Source: Arthrobacter sp. MYb23 (lineage in GTDB: Bacteria; Actinomycetota; Actinomycetes; Actinomycetales; Micrococcaceae). From it: a stretch of DNA of 64,000 nt. The notes under the pieces are model-generated. The model saw only the letters and a program-made list of their open reading frames with translations, was not told the DNA's origin and ran no database searches. Positions within the stretch are counted from its first letter, which is position 1; each line of letters starts with the position of its first letter. The stretch covers positions 372,001-436,000 of the forward strand of contig NZ_PCPR01000001.1 of assembly GCF_002979775.1 (NCBI RefSeq), written 5' to 3'. The position numbers were made by a program, and so were the translations under genes. Positions 1 to 9,713 of the stretch are shown piece after piece.

Positions 1-662
1 CTACGCTCACGTCCACCGGTGCCGTCAACGTTGCCCACGATTCCCTGCCTCCCTTGGCTGGTGGCGTCGCGATGCTGAACATGATGCTCGGCGAAGTTGC
101 TCCGGGCGGAACCGGATCCGGACTCTACGGAATGCTGGTCCTGGCCATCATTGCGGTGTTCATTGCCGGGCTGATGGTGGGGCGAACCCCGGAATTCCTG
201 GGAAAGAAGATCGGCCCACGCGAAATGAAGATCGCGGCGCTCTACATCCTGGTGACCCCGACCTTGGTGCTGGTGCTCGCCGGAATCTCCTCCCTCCTCC
301 CCGAGGTGATGGCAAATGCTCCGGCATCCGGGCCGCATCAATTCAGCGAACTGCTCTACGCGTTCACCTCCGGTGCCAACAACAACGGCTCAGCTTTCGG
401 TGGCATCACCAGCTCCGGCCCCTACCTGTCCACGATGCTTGGGCTGGCCATGCTGTTGGGCCGGTTCCTGCCCATCGCGTTGGTCCTTGCACTGGCTGGC
501 TCGCTGGCGCGGCAAAGGAAGATCCCGGCCTCATCCGGAACGGTTCCAACACATGGCCCGCTGTTCGGCTCCTTGCTGCTGGGCGTAACCGTGATCCTGA
601 CCGCTTTGAGTTACTTTCCGGCCCTGGCATTGGGCCCCCTCGCAGAAGGACTTATCAAATGA
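1..662 (+). CDS. kdpA: KdpA, potassium-transporting ATPase K+-binding subunit (5' end outside window)
   Basis: This is the C-terminal part (about 219 residues) of the channel-like subunit of the KdpFABC potassium pump; the reading frame is open from base 3 and enters from the left edge. KdpA forms the membrane selectivity pathway that binds K+ before KdpB drives transport. The motif [14 protein letters not shown] (around 366-405) is the typical KdpA filter-loop signature, and hydrophobic helices lie on both sides. Its TGA overlaps the ATG of kdpB (ATGA at 659-662), so the two are translationally coupled. Identification is firm because kdpB, kdpC, kdpD and kdpE follow in order. Confidence 0.96.
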   Translation, partial: TLTSTGAVNVAHDSLPPLAGGVAMLNMMLGEVAPGGTGSGLYGMLVLAIIAVFIAGLMVGRTPEFLGKKIGPREMKIAALYILVTPTLVLVLAGISSLLPEVMANAPASGPHQFSELLYAFTSGANNNGSAFGGITSSGPYLSTMLGLAMLLGRFLPIALVLALAGSLARQRKIPASSGTVPTHGPLFGSLLLGVTVILTALSYFPALALGPLAEGLIK

Positions 663-2794
663 CCAGCTCCAGCACGGTTCCGGCCGCGGAGACCCCATCA
701 CCCGTCAACACCAGCGGCACTCCGGCCCCTGGTCAGCCCGGCCACCACCACGCCAAGGCGCCGGCGAAACTCAACGCGTCAACCCTTCTGGCAGCGCTTC
801 CTCTAGCTTTCAGGAAACTGGATCCACGGCAGATGATCCACTCCCCCGTGATGTTTGTGGTGCTGGTGGGGGCAGCGGCCTGCACTGTGATCTGTTTCCT
901 GAAACCTGACGTTTTTGGCATCGCGGTGACCGTATGGCTTTGGCTCACGGTCCTGTTCGGCACCCTCGCCGAGGCCATCGCCGAAGGGCGCGGGAAGGCA
1001 CAGGCGGACAGCCTCCGCGCCAGCCGACAGGGCGTGATGGCCCGGCTCCGCTTGGAAGATGGAACCATCAAAGAAGTTGCCGGCACAGATCTGAAGCTAA
1101 ATGACGTGGTCATCTGTGAGGCCGGGGATGTGATCCCTTCCGACGGAGAAATCATTGAGGGCCTGGCCAGCGTGGACGAGTCCACCATCACCGGCGAATC
1201 TGCGCCCGTCATCAGGGAATCCGGCGGAGACCGATCCTCCGTCACCGGCGGCACCAAGGTCCTCTCTGACAGGATCGTAGTGCGCATTACCGCTGAGCCA
1301 GGAGCCACGTTCATCGACAGGATGATCAAGCTGGTTGAGGGCGCTGTCCGGCAAAAGACCCCCAACGAGATCGCCCTGCACGTCCTCCTCGTCTCGCTGA
1401 GCATCGTGTTCCTGGTGGTCACCATGGCCTTGGCACCCTTCGCATCCCTTGCGGACGCTACCCCGTCTCCGATCGTCCTGGTGGCGCTGCTGGTCTGCCT
1501 GATTCCCACCACCATCGGGGCCTTGGTCCCGGCCATCGGCATAGCTGGCATGGATCGACTGGTGCAGCACAACGTCCTGGCCACGTCCGGACGGGCGGTA
1601 GAAACAGCCGGCGACATCACCACACTGTTGTTGGACAAGACCGGCACCATCACCTACGGCAACCGCCGGGCCGTCAACTTTTTCCCGGCCAACGATGTTG
1701 AAATGACGGAACTCATCACCGCCGCGAGGCTCTCCAGCCTCGCGGACGAAACCCCGGAGGGCCGCTCAATTGTGGAACTCGCCAGCGCCAAAGGTACGGA
1801 CGGCCCCGATTTGGCGGCTCTTCGCAGCAGCTACTCCGACATCACCATTGTGGAGTTCACGGCCAGCACACGCATGAGCGGACTGGATCTGAACGGGCGC
1901 CTCATCCGCAAAGGGGCAGCGTCCGCCGTCGGGAATTTCGTCACCGACGCCGGAGGTCGCCTTCCAGCGGAAGTCCAGCGACGCGTTCAGGAGATTTCTG
2001 CCCAAGGCGGCACGCCGTTGCTGGTTGCCGAGACCACGCACGACGGCGGCGCGCGGGTTTTGGGAACCGTGCACCTGGCAGATGTGGTCAAGCCGGGCAT
2101 GAAGGCCCGATTCGCCGAGCTACGCAAAATGGGCATCCGCACAGTGATGATCACTGGTGACAACCCGGTCACAGCCAAAGCGATCGCGGCCGAGGCCGGC
2201 GTCGACGACTTCGTTGCCGAAGCCACGCCCGAGGACAAACTGGACGTTATCCGGCGTGAGCAGGGTGAAGGGCGTTTGGTGGCCATGACAGGTGACGGCA
2301 CCAATGATGCCCCAGCCTTGGCTGCGGCGGATGTAGGGGTCGCCATGAATTCAGGTACACCGGCCGCGAAGGAAGCAGCCAACATGGTGGACCTCGACTC
2401 GGACCCCACCAAGCTGATCAACATCGTGGGCATCGGCAAGCAGCTCTTGATCACCCGTGGTGCGCTCACCACGTTCTCCGTCGCCAACGATGTTGCCAAG
2501 TACTTCGCAATCGTCCCGGCCCTCTTCACCGCTGCCTTCCCGGGCCTTGGCCTGCTGAACATCATGGGGTTGGCCAGTCCGGCGTCGGCCATTCTGTCAG
2601 CGGTGATCTTCAACGCCCTCATCATCATCGCGTTGGTTCCCTTGGCGCTGCGCGGCGTGAAGTACCGCGCAGTTACCGCCAATCAGGCCCTGGGCCGAAA
2701 CCTGCTGCTCTACGGTCTGGGCGGGCTGGTAGCCCCCTTCCTCGGCATCAAACTCATAGACCTGGTCATATCCCTCATCCCAGGCATCGGCTAG
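659..2794 (+). CDS. kdpB: KdpB, P-type ATPase subunit of the Kdp potassium pump
   Basis: The 711-residue catalytic subunit of KdpFABC hydrolyses ATP to drive K+ import. P-type ATPase landmarks are in order: TGES actuator motif near residue 178, phosphorylation motif DKTGT with Asp326, ITGDNP, and the hinge motif [10 protein letters not shown]. Hydrophobic helices lie near residues 62-105, 240-300 and in the C-terminal quarter. The first 45 residues form a Ser/Thr/Pro/Ala-rich tail with a short His run, a little longer than in the E. coli protein (682 aa). The start overlaps the kdpA stop. The gene ends 9 bases before kdpC. Confidence 0.97.
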   Translation: MTSSSTVPAAETPSPVNTSGTPAPGQPGHHHAKAPAKLNASTLLAALPLAFRKLDPRQMIHSPVMFVVLVGAAACTVICFLKPDVFGIAVTVWLWLTVLFGTLAEAIAEGRGKAQADSLRASRQGVMARLRLEDGTIKEVAGTDLKLNDVVICEAGDVIPSDGEIIEGLASVDESTITGESAPVIRESGGDRSSVTGGTKVLSDRIVVRITAEPGATFIDRMIKLVEGAVRQKTPNEIALHVLLVSLSIVFLVVTMALAPFASLADATPSPIVLVALLVCLIPTTIGALVPAIGIAGMDRLVQHNVLATSGRAVETAGDITTLLLDKTGTITYGNRRAVNFFPANDVEMTELITAARLSSLADETPEGRSIVELASAKGTDGPDLAALRSSYSDITIVEFTASTRMSGLDLNGRLIRKGAASAVGNFVTDAGGRLPAEVQRRVQEISAQGGTPLLVAETTHDGGARVLGTVHLADVVKPGMKARFAELRKMGIRTVMITGDNPVTAKAIAAEAGVDDFVAEATPEDKLDVIRREQGEGRLVAMTGDGTNDAPALAAADVGVAMNSGTPAAKEAANMVDLDSDPTKLINIVGIGKQLLITRGALTTFSVANDVAKYFAIVPALFTAAFPGLGLLNIMGLASPASAILSAVIFNALIIIALVPLALRGVKYRAVTANQALGRNLLLYGLGGLVAPFLGIKLIDLVISLIPGIG

Positions 2795-2803
2795 GAGACA
2801 AGC

Positions 2804-3418
2804 ATGAACATCATTTCCGGATACCTCCGCCAAGCAGGCACGGCCATAAGGTTCCTTTTGCTCGCGACAATAGTGCTGGGGCTGCTCTACCCCCTCGCCG
2901 TCTTCGGCGCAGGACAGCTCGCCGCACCGTTCCAAGCCAACGGTTCAATAGTGAAGGACTCCTCCGGGCAGGCTGCGGCGTCCGCGCTGATCGTCCAAGC
3001 CGCCGCAGATGACGCAGGAACGCAGGACCCGCAGTGGTTTCACGTACGGCCCTCAGCGGTGGGTTGGGACCCGGCAACGTCCTTGGCCAGCAACCTGGGG
3101 CCCAACGAGGCCAAACTCCTGGAGACCGTAACCACCAACCGCGCAACAGTTGCGGCATCCGAGGGCGTCAGCCCTGAGGAGGTTCCAGCCGATGCCGTGA
3201 CGTCCAGCGGCTCAGGACTGGACCCGCACATCTCCAAGGACTACGCCAACCTCCAAGTACCACGGGTTGCCCAGGCCCATGGGCTGGAAACCCGGGACGT
3301 CCAGGAACTGGTGGACAAGCAAACCAGCAGTGGTCTTGAGGCTTTCCTCAGCCAGCCCTCAGTGAACGTCACGTTGCTGAATCTGGATGTCGCCAGCCTG
3401 GCTGCACACCGGAACTAG
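2804..3418 (+). CDS. kdpC: KdpC, small subunit of the Kdp potassium pump
   Basis: This 204-residue protein has one N-terminal membrane helix (about residues 14-36) and a periplasm-side domain. KdpC assists K+ binding and assembly of the KdpFABC complex. Family hallmarks visible are WFHVRPSAV in the middle and SGSGLDPHIS near residues 130-140. A ribosome site (TAGGAGAC) lies just before the ATG. The gene directly follows kdpB, and kdpD starts 29 bases after its stop, so the pump and its sensor probably share one transcript. Confidence 0.96.
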   Translation: MNIISGYLRQAGTAIRFLLLATIVLGLLYPLAVFGAGQLAAPFQANGSIVKDSSGQAAASALIVQAAADDAGTQDPQWFHVRPSAVGWDPATSLASNLGPNEAKLLETVTTNRATVAASEGVSPEEVPADAVTSSGSGLDPHISKDYANLQVPRVAQAHGLETRDVQELVDKQTSSGLEAFLSQPSVNVTLLNLDVASLAAHRN

Positions 3419-3447
3419 CTACCTTTTCAGAGTGGAAGAATGAGCAC

Positions 3448-6072
3448 ATGGCGCGGGCAACACTGAGGATCTTTCTGGGGGCTGCACCCGGTGTCGGCAA
3501 AACCTACGCCATGCTCGAAGAAGCTCACAGATTGTTGGGCCGGGGCGAGGACGTGGTGGTGGCATTTGCCATGCACCACGGACGCTCCGACACCCTGGCC
3601 CTCACTCACGGACTGGAAACCCTGCCGCCGCGGGTCATCGAGTACCGAGGAAGCGCTTTTGAGGAAATGGACCTCGACGCGGTCCTGGCCCGGCGCCCCC
3701 ACACAGCGATAGTGGATGAATATGCCCACACGAACATTCCGGGCAGCCGCAACGAAAAACGCTGGCAGGATATTGAAGAACTGTTGAGGGCAGGCATCAA
3801 TGTCCTGTCAACGGTGAACGTGCAGCACCTCGCTTCATTGGGCGATGTGGTCAGCGCCATTACCGAAGTGAAACAGGCCGAAACAGTCCCCGACGAAGTT
3901 GTGCGCCTCGCCGACCAGATCCACCTGGTGGACATCTCACCGGAACTGCTTCGGCAGAGGCTCGGTGACGGCAAGATCTACGCAGCAGAGAAGATCGACG
4001 CCGCCCTGTCCAACTACTTCCGGGTGGGCAACCTGACGGCGTTGCGCGAACTGGCGTTGCTGTGGCTCGCGGACCGTGTGGATGAAGGACTCACGCGGTA
4101 CCGGGCCGAGAACCAAATTGAGGAAAGCTGGCCCGCCCGGGAACGCATTGTCATTGGCCTCACCGGCGGCGCCGAAGGCGAAGTGCTCATCAGACGGGCG
4201 GCCCGGATCCTCAAGAGGGTAAACGGCGGCGATCTTCTGGCCGTCCACGTCCGGGCTGCAGATGGTGTGGCTGCCGAATCCCCCCATGATCTGGAAGCCC
4301 AACGAACCTTGATCAAGGACCTCGGCGGGAGTTACCACACAGTGTCCGGTGAGGACCCCGCCAAGGCGTTGCTCGACTTCGCCCGCAGTGTGAACGCCAC
4401 CCAGATTGTGGTGGGAGTATCCCGCCACAAGCTCCTGTCCAGTTTCCTGAAGGGTGGCGTTGGAAGCCGCGTGGTCAGGGGCTCCGGCGATATTGATGTG
4501 CACATGGTTTCCCATCCGCTGGGAGGGCGCGGGATAGAACGCACCCGGAAGCGCGACCTTGGCCGCGTGCGGGTAGCCGTGGGATTTGCCATGGCCCTGG
4601 TGGTGCCGGTGCTGCTGCAACTGTTGCTGGCAGTGGCACCGTCTCACAACATTGCCACGGCGGTGCTCATACAGCTCACCGGATCCGTTGCCGTCGCCTT
4701 GATCGGCGGCCTTTGGCCCGCGCTGCTGGGTGCACTCTGGAGCAGCTTCCTGGTGAACTACTTCTCCATTCCACCGCTTGGCACGTTGACCATCAACGAC
4801 CCCCAAAACCTACTGGCCCTCCTGGTGTTTGCCGGAGTCTCCTCCGCTGTGGCCGTGGTGGTGGACCTCTCCGCCCGGCGATCGAAAGAAGCCGCACGGG
4901 CCCGGTCCGAAGCGGCGACACTCGGGGATCTCACCCGCGGAGCGTCCACCGCGGAAGACCCCGTGCAAGGTCTCTTGGAACAGGCATTGGACGTTTTCCA
5001 GGTGCGGACCGCTGCTTTGTACCTTGCTGCGGAGAGGACCCAGCCCTCCTCATCCTCCTCTTCCTCGGGCGGCGGCGGCGGTGGCGCTTGGCAGCTGGTG
5101 GCATCGGCAGGCGAGCCACAGGTTGACCCCGACGATACCGAGAACATAGAGCAGTTTGACGGCAACACCCGCCTTGTCCTCACCGGCAGGGTCCTTCCCG
5201 CCAGTGACCGCCGGCTCCTGGGCGCTTTCGGTGCACACCTCTCAGCGCTGCTTGAACGCCGGCAACTTGCAGCCACCCGCCGTGAAATGATGCGCCTGGC
5301 CGAGAGCAACACCATGCGGACATCCATCCTGCGGGCCGTGTCCCATGATCTGCGAACTCCGCTGGCCGGCATCAAACTCGCAGTGGGAGGCCTTCGCCAA
5401 CCAGGTGTTCAGTACACCGAACAGGAAGAAGAGGAGCTGCTGGCCACCATTGATGAATGTTCGGACCGCTTGGACGGGCTGGTAGGCAATCTGCTGGACA
5501 TGTCCCGCATCACCTCAGACTCCGTGAATGCCCTCATCAAACCCATCCGCTGGTACGACGTCATTCCCGCTGCCCTGCACGGCATCCCGCCCGGCAGGGT
5601 CAGGGTGGACCTGCCACCGAACATGCCCGCCGTGGACGCCGACGCCGGCATGCTGGAACGAGTCATCGCCAACATTGCGGAAAACGCGGTGAAGTACGCC
5701 CCCGACTCCGACATTGTGATTGTGGGTGCCGCCGGCGGTCTCAGCACTACCACTCTGGCCGGCAGGCCAGCCAGCGAACTCCGCATCATCGATCACGGCC
5801 AAGGTGTACCCGCGGCCAATGTGCTCAAAATGTTCCAACCCTTCCAAAGGCTCGACGACGTGCCGGCAGCCACGGGCGTAGGTTTAGGACTCGCTGTGGC
5901 ACAAGGCTTTACCGAAGCCATGGGCGGGACACTCACCGCGGAAGAAACGCCTGGCGGCGGGCTGACCATGCTGGTCAGGCTGCCCCTTTCAACGGGTCCC
6001 GCCCTCGATGTGCCGCAACGCTTCACAGCCCCTGGAATTCCTGCCCTGCCTGCCCCGAAAGGCCTCGAGTGA
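3448..6072 (+). CDS. kdpD: KdpD, osmosensitive K+ sensor histidine kinase
   Basis: This 874-residue kinase responds to K+ limitation and turgor and phosphorylates KdpE. The N-terminal KdpD domain carries the Walker A motif GAAPGVGKT (near residue 11) and VDEYAHTN, followed by a USP-like domain, four membrane helices (about 372-475), a GAF-like region, and a HisKA domain with His633 in SHDLRTPL. The HATPase domain has N-box ENAVKYAP and GVGLGLA. A low-complexity Ser/Gly linker near residues 533-546 lies in the GAF-like region and is unusual. The N-terminus MARATLRIFLGAAPG matches the family start. The stop overlaps the GTG of kdpE. Confidence 0.96.
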   Translation: MARATLRIFLGAAPGVGKTYAMLEEAHRLLGRGEDVVVAFAMHHGRSDTLALTHGLETLPPRVIEYRGSAFEEMDLDAVLARRPHTAIVDEYAHTNIPGSRNEKRWQDIEELLRAGINVLSTVNVQHLASLGDVVSAITEVKQAETVPDEVVRLADQIHLVDISPELLRQRLGDGKIYAAEKIDAALSNYFRVGNLTALRELALLWLADRVDEGLTRYRAENQIEESWPARERIVIGLTGGAEGEVLIRRAARILKRVNGGDLLAVHVRAADGVAAESPHDLEAQRTLIKDLGGSYHTVSGEDPAKALLDFARSVNATQIVVGVSRHKLLSSFLKGGVGSRVVRGSGDIDVHMVSHPLGGRGIERTRKRDLGRVRVAVGFAMALVVPVLLQLLLAVAPSHNIATAVLIQLTGSVAVALIGGLWPALLGALWSSFLVNYFSIPPLGTLTINDPQNLLALLVFAGVSSAVAVVVDLSARRSKEAARARSEAATLGDLTRGASTAEDPVQGLLEQALDVFQVRTAALYLAAERTQPSSSSSSSGGGGGGAWQLVASAGEPQVDPDDTENIEQFDGNTRLVLTGRVLPASDRRLLGAFGAHLSALLERRQLAATRREMMRLAESNTMRTSILRAVSHDLRTPLAGIKLAVGGLRQPGVQYTEQEEEELLATIDECSDRLDGLVGNLLDMSRITSDSVNALIKPIRWYDVIPAALHGIPPGRVRVDLPPNMPAVDADAGMLERVIANIAENAVKYAPDSDIVIVGAAGGLSTTTLAGRPASELRIIDHGQGVPAANVLKMFQPFQRLDDVPAATGVGLGLAVAQGFTEAMGGTLTAEETPGGGLTMLVRLPLSTGPALDVPQRFTAPGIPALPAPKGLE

Positions 6073-6746
6073 ACACCATCCTGGTAGTGGACGATGACCC
6101 CCACATCGTCAGGGCACTCGCCATCACGTTGAAGGGCCAGGGGTACACGGTGGTCACTGCAACTGACGGGCAATCGGCACTTCACTCAGCGGCGCAACGG
6201 CCCGTTTCGGTGATGATCCTGGACCTGGGGCTACCGGATATGGACGGCAAAGCTGTCATTTCTGCTCTGCGCGAGTGGAGCTCCGTACCCGTTCTTGTCT
6301 TATCAGCCAGACACGGATCCAGCGACAAGGTGGAGGCCTTGGACGCTGGAGCTGACGACTACATCACCAAGCCCTTCGGACTGGATGAACTCCTGGCGCG
6401 ACTCCGGGCGTTGCTGCGTCGCAGGAACGACTCCAGCGAGGAAGTCACCCTGGTGACAACCAGCTCCTTCACCGTGGATCTGGACAAGAGACAAATCACC
6501 AAGTCGGGCGTGGATGTTCGAATGACCCCGACGGAGTGGAACATTCTGGACATCCTGCTCAGGAATCCGGACAAGCTCATTACCCAGCAGCAGCTCCTCA
6601 CAGAGGTGTGGGGACCGGCCTACGCAAAGGAAGCGAACTATCTCCGTGTTTATATGGCGCAGCTCAGACGCAAACTCGAGACAGAGCCGGGCAACCCGCG
6701 GCATCTGATCACCGAGCCGGGCATGGGCTACAGGTTCGTTCCGTAG
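6069..6746 (+). CDS. kdpE: KdpE, response regulator of the Kdp system
   Basis: This 225-residue OmpR-type regulator activates kdp transcription. The receiver domain begins NTILVVDDDPH and carries phospho-acceptor Asp52 (ILDLGLPDMDG) and the conserved Lys in ITKPFG. A winged-helix DNA-binding domain follows (RMTPTEWNILDILLRNP, YLRVYMAQLRRKLE). I place the start at the GTG at 6069 because it overlaps the kdpD stop (GTGA) and gives a standard receiver N-terminus; the frame stays open further upstream but that part is a shadow of kdpD. Confidence 0.95.
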   Translation: MNTILVVDDDPHIVRALAITLKGQGYTVVTATDGQSALHSAAQRPVSVMILDLGLPDMDGKAVISALREWSSVPVLVLSARHGSSDKVEALDAGADDYITKPFGLDELLARLRALLRRRNDSSEEVTLVTTSSFTVDLDKRQITKSGVDVRMTPTEWNILDILLRNPDKLITQQQLLTEVWGPAYAKEANYLRVYMAQLRRKLETEPGNPRHLITEPGMGYRFVP

Positions 6747-6773
6747 CTGGTTTGTCGCGTAGCCGGTTTGTCC
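6742..6773 (+). repeat. 16-bp tandem duplication at the 3' end of kdpE
   Basis: Two adjacent 16-base copies, CGTAGCTGGTTTGTCG and CGTAGCCGGTTTGTCC, differ at two positions, and a third copy begins (CGTAGTCGG). The first copy contains the kdpE TAG stop. It may be replication slippage; no function is evident. Confidence 0.6.
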
Positions 6774-6799
6774 CGTAGTCGGCGGCAGCAGCGCCGTCG

Positions 6800-7258
6800 T
6801 TATTCCTTTTCCTTTTCGGCCGCCGCCTTCAGGTCTGCCGCGAATTGGGTGAAGCTGGCGTCGAAGGACGGAATCTTCGATGCAAAGAGCGGAAAGATGG
6901 GACCGCCGATCTTCTCGGCCATCTCAAAGATGGACCGACCGTCGTTGGTCTCCGTGATGCTGTAAGTCCTGGTTCCAAGAGCATCGCCCCAGGCGAGCTT
7001 TATTGGGGCTTGGAACTCTTTGACCTTGAGTGAGAAGGTACGGCTGGGATCCAGCGTGGACACCAGTTTGATTTTCGAGCCCGGCGCAATCTCGCCCTCC
7101 ACCGAAACCACCGTGGAGTTCCACGCGGGATAGCCTTTGGCATCCGTGAGAAGCCGCCAGATAGTGGACTGCGGCGAATCAATGGTGGTGGAAACCCGGG
7201 TTTCACGGCTGAAAGTTTTGCTAATTGTGGTGGCAGTACCGTCAGGTGTTTCAGACAT
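6800..7258 (-). CDS. SRPBCC (START/polyketide cyclase-like) family protein
   Basis: This 152-residue cytosolic protein probably has the helix-grip SRPBCC fold, which binds hydrophobic ligands. Seen: TTIDSPQSTIWRLLTDAKGYPAWN near the N-terminus, the usual fold start, then alternating strand segments, and a C-terminal amphipathic helix ending in a charged KAAAEKEKE tail. The start at 7258 (MSETPDG) is preceded by AAGGAGT at ideal spacing. The gene is transcribed away from the GH26-like gene and converges on kdpE. The ligand or enzymatic role cannot be read from sequence. Confidence 0.85.
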   Translation of the reverse strand: MSETPDGTATTISKTFSRETRVSTTIDSPQSTIWRLLTDAKGYPAWNSTVVSVEGEIAPGSKIKLVSTLDPSRTFSLKVKEFQAPIKLAWGDALGTRTYSITETNDGRSIFEMAEKIGGPIFPLFASKIPSFDASFTQFAADLKAAAEKEKE

Positions 7259-7328
7259 TTCCGACTCCTTAACCCGCAAGATGCGTTGTTGCTTTTGATG
7301 CTACAGCGGCGCTGCTACATTGAAAGCC

Positions 7329-8528
7329 ATGACTTGGGGGCTCAGGAAGTTCGGCGCTGTGATCGTGACCGGCGCTTTGTTGGGTGGCTCTGTGGGCGGT
7401 TGTGCCGGGCCGCAGCCGGGCACTTCAGTTACTCCCCTCCCGGTGTGCGAGCCCACGCCTCCGGTGGTACCCAAAGACGGGATTCTTGCCGGGGTGAATC
7501 TTGACTGGGAGCACGAGACTTTGGAGCAATATGCGGCCAATCTGGGTCGCCGACCGGCTGTTACGGTCACCTTCACCGACTTTCCGATGTCAGACACCGA
7601 CCAAAAGAACGTCAACGCGGCCTTCGAACAGATCCGCGCCAACGGTGGAACCATGCTCCTCACTTTGGAGCCCAAGCAGGGTTTGGCTTCAGTAACTTCA
7701 GAGAAGGCTGAGGAACTGGCCTCCATGCTGGCCCGCTTCAACGGCGCAGGGGTTCCGGTGATCGTAAGGTTCGCTCACGAGATGAACGGCTCTTGGTACG
7801 CCTGGGGTCAGCAACCGGCCGCGTATGTAGCTGCTTATCAGCGGATGGCTGACGCGGTGCACTCCCAAGCCGCAGGCAGCGCCATGATGTGGGCACCGAA
7901 CTATGGCGGCGGTTATCCCTTTAGCGGCGGCCAGTATGAAGCCGTGGCCGGATCCCCTGACTTCGCAGCTCTGGATACTGACAAGGACGGGGCCATCACG
8001 GGAGCGGACGATCCCTACGCGCCCTACTACCCCGGCGACGACGCAGTGGACTGGGTTGGCATGTCCCTCTACCACTGGGGCAACACGTATCCGTGGGGTG
8101 CAAACGTCATCCCCGAGCCAGGCAAATTCCTTCAGCAGCTCACCGGCACCTACAACGGCGCCGGCGGAAACGATCTGGCAATCCCCGACTTCTATGCCGA
8201 CTACGGAACTGCTCGGAACAAGCCCGTGGCCATTCCCGAAACTGCAGCACTCACAGTGGCACCCGGCGAGGGCGCCGCAGTCCTGGCCATCAAGGAGGCT
8301 TGGTGGGGCCAGCTGTTCGACCCCTCCATCCCGCGGGATTACCCTGCCCTGAAAATGATCAACTGGTTCGAGTGGGACAAGAACGAGGTTGAGGTCAAGG
8401 CCACCGTTGACTGGACAGCAACCAAGGACCCGCAGGTTCGGGAGGCCTACACCGCAGCGCTCCCGGACTGGTTCACCTTCGCCGAGGCCCCTGCGAAGTG
8501 CTCACCCGCCGAAAGCGCGGCTTCCTGA
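7329..8528 (+). CDS. Secreted GH26-like glycoside hydrolase (beta-mannanase family), lipoprotein
   Basis: The precursor is about 399 residues, with a lipoprotein signal ending GGSVGGC (Cys25 counting from the ATG). GH26 members are retaining endo-beta-mannanases and relatives. RFAHEMNGSWYAWG contains the expected acid/base Glu (about 151), and KPVAIPETAAL contains a candidate nucleophile Glu (about 304). An EF-hand-like loop, DTDKDGAIT, lies inside the catalytic domain near residues 216-224 and suggests a Ca2+ site. A TTG at 7320 is an alternative start; neither start has a strong ribosome site. The substrate is uncertain: bacterial GH26-like lipoproteins also act on exopolysaccharide. Confidence 0.85.
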   Translation: MTWGLRKFGAVIVTGALLGGSVGGCAGPQPGTSVTPLPVCEPTPPVVPKDGILAGVNLDWEHETLEQYAANLGRRPAVTVTFTDFPMSDTDQKNVNAAFEQIRANGGTMLLTLEPKQGLASVTSEKAEELASMLARFNGAGVPVIVRFAHEMNGSWYAWGQQPAAYVAAYQRMADAVHSQAAGSAMMWAPNYGGGYPFSGGQYEAVAGSPDFAALDTDKDGAITGADDPYAPYYPGDDAVDWVGMSLYHWGNTYPWGANVIPEPGKFLQQLTGTYNGAGGNDLAIPDFYADYGTARNKPVAIPETAALTVAPGEGAAVLAIKEAWWGQLFDPSIPRDYPALKMINWFEWDKNEVEVKATVDWTATKDPQVREAYTAALPDWFTFAEAPAKCSPAESAAS

Positions 8529-8529
8529 G

Positions 8530-9147
8530 CTACGGCCAGAGGTTCTGTGCGCGGGCAGCAGCAGTACTGAAGTTACTTCCGTCAATCGCAACGGAGCACT
8601 CCTCGATGCCGAGCCCCTTCCACTGCGCCAGCAACCGCAATTCTCCGTCAGCCGGCAAGGACCACAGCCAGAGGCTGCCTGAGGCCGAGACTTCGTCGTC
8701 GTTGCCGCTGCCCCCGCCACCGCGGAACGTCAGCGCCGGAGCTGCGGGCTCCTTGTCATGATTCACGGGTCCACCAGGGCCAAAAATGCCCGTCCTGGCA
8801 CTCGTTTCATCCGGTAGCTGGACACCAAACAGCAACTGCAGGTCCGCGCTGGTGGGCCCCATACCAGGACCGTGCTGGAAGACCGACGCGTGAAGAGTGG
8901 TCCACTCTTCGTCGCTCTCCTCACCCCGACGAATGATCCACGCCAGCTGGAACGAACAACCCGTGGTGTAAATTTCAGCGCTCTTGACTACCAGAACGCG
9001 AGTAGGGCTGCGATACAGGAACTGCCCTACAGGCAACACAGAGGGCAGCTCGTCCTGCGGCGGCCCAATCCACGGCGGGGGTACGAACTTCGCGTTCTTG
9101 CCGCGTTCCATGGGCTCGGGCTTGGGAAAGCCATCGAAGAAGTTCAT
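8530..9147 (-). CDS. Hypothetical protein, 205 aa
   Basis: I do not recognise this family. It has no signal peptide or membrane helix. It is Pro/Gly-rich at the N-terminus (FPKPEPMERG, FVPPPWIGPP) and contains a Gly-rich stretch, TFRGGGGSGNDDE. Strand-rich segments and several Trp residues suggest a beta-sheet cytosolic protein. TGAGGACA lies a few bases upstream of the ATG. It converges tail to tail with the GH26-like gene, with one base between the stops. Confidence 0.7.
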   Translation of the reverse strand: MNFFDGFPKPEPMERGKNAKFVPPPWIGPPQDELPSVLPVGQFLYRSPTRVLVVKSAEIYTTGCSFQLAWIIRRGEESDEEWTTLHASVFQHGPGMGPTSADLQLLFGVQLPDETSARTGIFGPGGPVNHDKEPAAPALTFRGGGGSGNDDEVSASGSLWLWSLPADGELRLLAQWKGLGIEECSVAIDGSNFSTAAARAQNLWP

Positions 9148-9319
9148 GCCGTGTCCTCAGTTCGCTGATGCGACCGACCAGCTGAGCGGCGACGACAACT
9201 CGCACGGGATCCCCCAATCCGTCTTGACCCGCACAGTCTAGCCCCGCCCACATGGAGCGGCTCAAACCCCTTCAGGTATGGTGGCGACGACGAAGAAGCC
9301 ACAAACCGTTGGGGGCGGT

Positions 9320-9610
9320 ATGACTCTGGGACAAATTATTGCGGTGGCTATAGTGCTCACCGCTGTCTGCCTGCTCTTGCTGATAGCGATACTGGTCCTT
9401 ACACATTTGGTGAGGAGTACAAGGAAATCCCTGCCGCTGCATGACAATGACTATGTCAAGTCTGAACTCATGGAAGAAGAGAAGGCCCGGACGAAACTGC
9501 GAACTAAGCTGACTGGCTGGTTTCTAGCGATGCTGACAATCACGGTCATCTACCTCGGATACTACGGGCCCGTCCTCTTGTTTGCCGCGATGCTTCCCAA
9601 ACGGCCCTAA
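9320..9610 (+). CDS. Small two-helix membrane protein
   Basis: The predicted product of 96 residues has a hydrophobic helix at about 5-30, a charged middle (KSELMEEEKARTKLRTK) and a second helix at about 68-92. No family recognised. I prefer the ATG at 9320 because GGGGGCGG sits just upstream and the first helix then starts at the N-terminus; an in-frame ATG at 9278 has no spaced ribosome site. Confidence 0.6.
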   Translation: MTLGQIIAVAIVLTAVCLLLLIAILVLTHLVRSTRKSLPLHDNDYVKSELMEEEKARTKLRTKLTGWFLAMLTITVIYLGYYGPVLLFAAMLPKRP

Positions 9611-9694
9611 GCAGCGGCTTTGCCGGGCCTTATGCAGAGGACTCGTGACGTCCACCTGAGCATGACCGCTGACGCCAGCCAGCCGCCGTCGACG

Positions 9695-9713
9695 CGTGGC
9701 TTTTCAGGCCACG
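9695..9713 (-). terminator. Short hairpin, possible terminator
   Basis: CGTGGC and GCCACG form a 6-bp stem with a 7-base loop directly after the stop of the minus-strand lipoprotein gene ending at 9714. There is no U-run, so a terminator role is only likely by position. Confidence 0.35.

Noticed and set aside
733-1653. 306-residue minus-strand ORF inside kdpB
   Set aside because: It is the antisense shadow of kdpB; no ribosome site, Ser/Thr/Arg-rich composition, and the sense frame has all P-type ATPase motifs.
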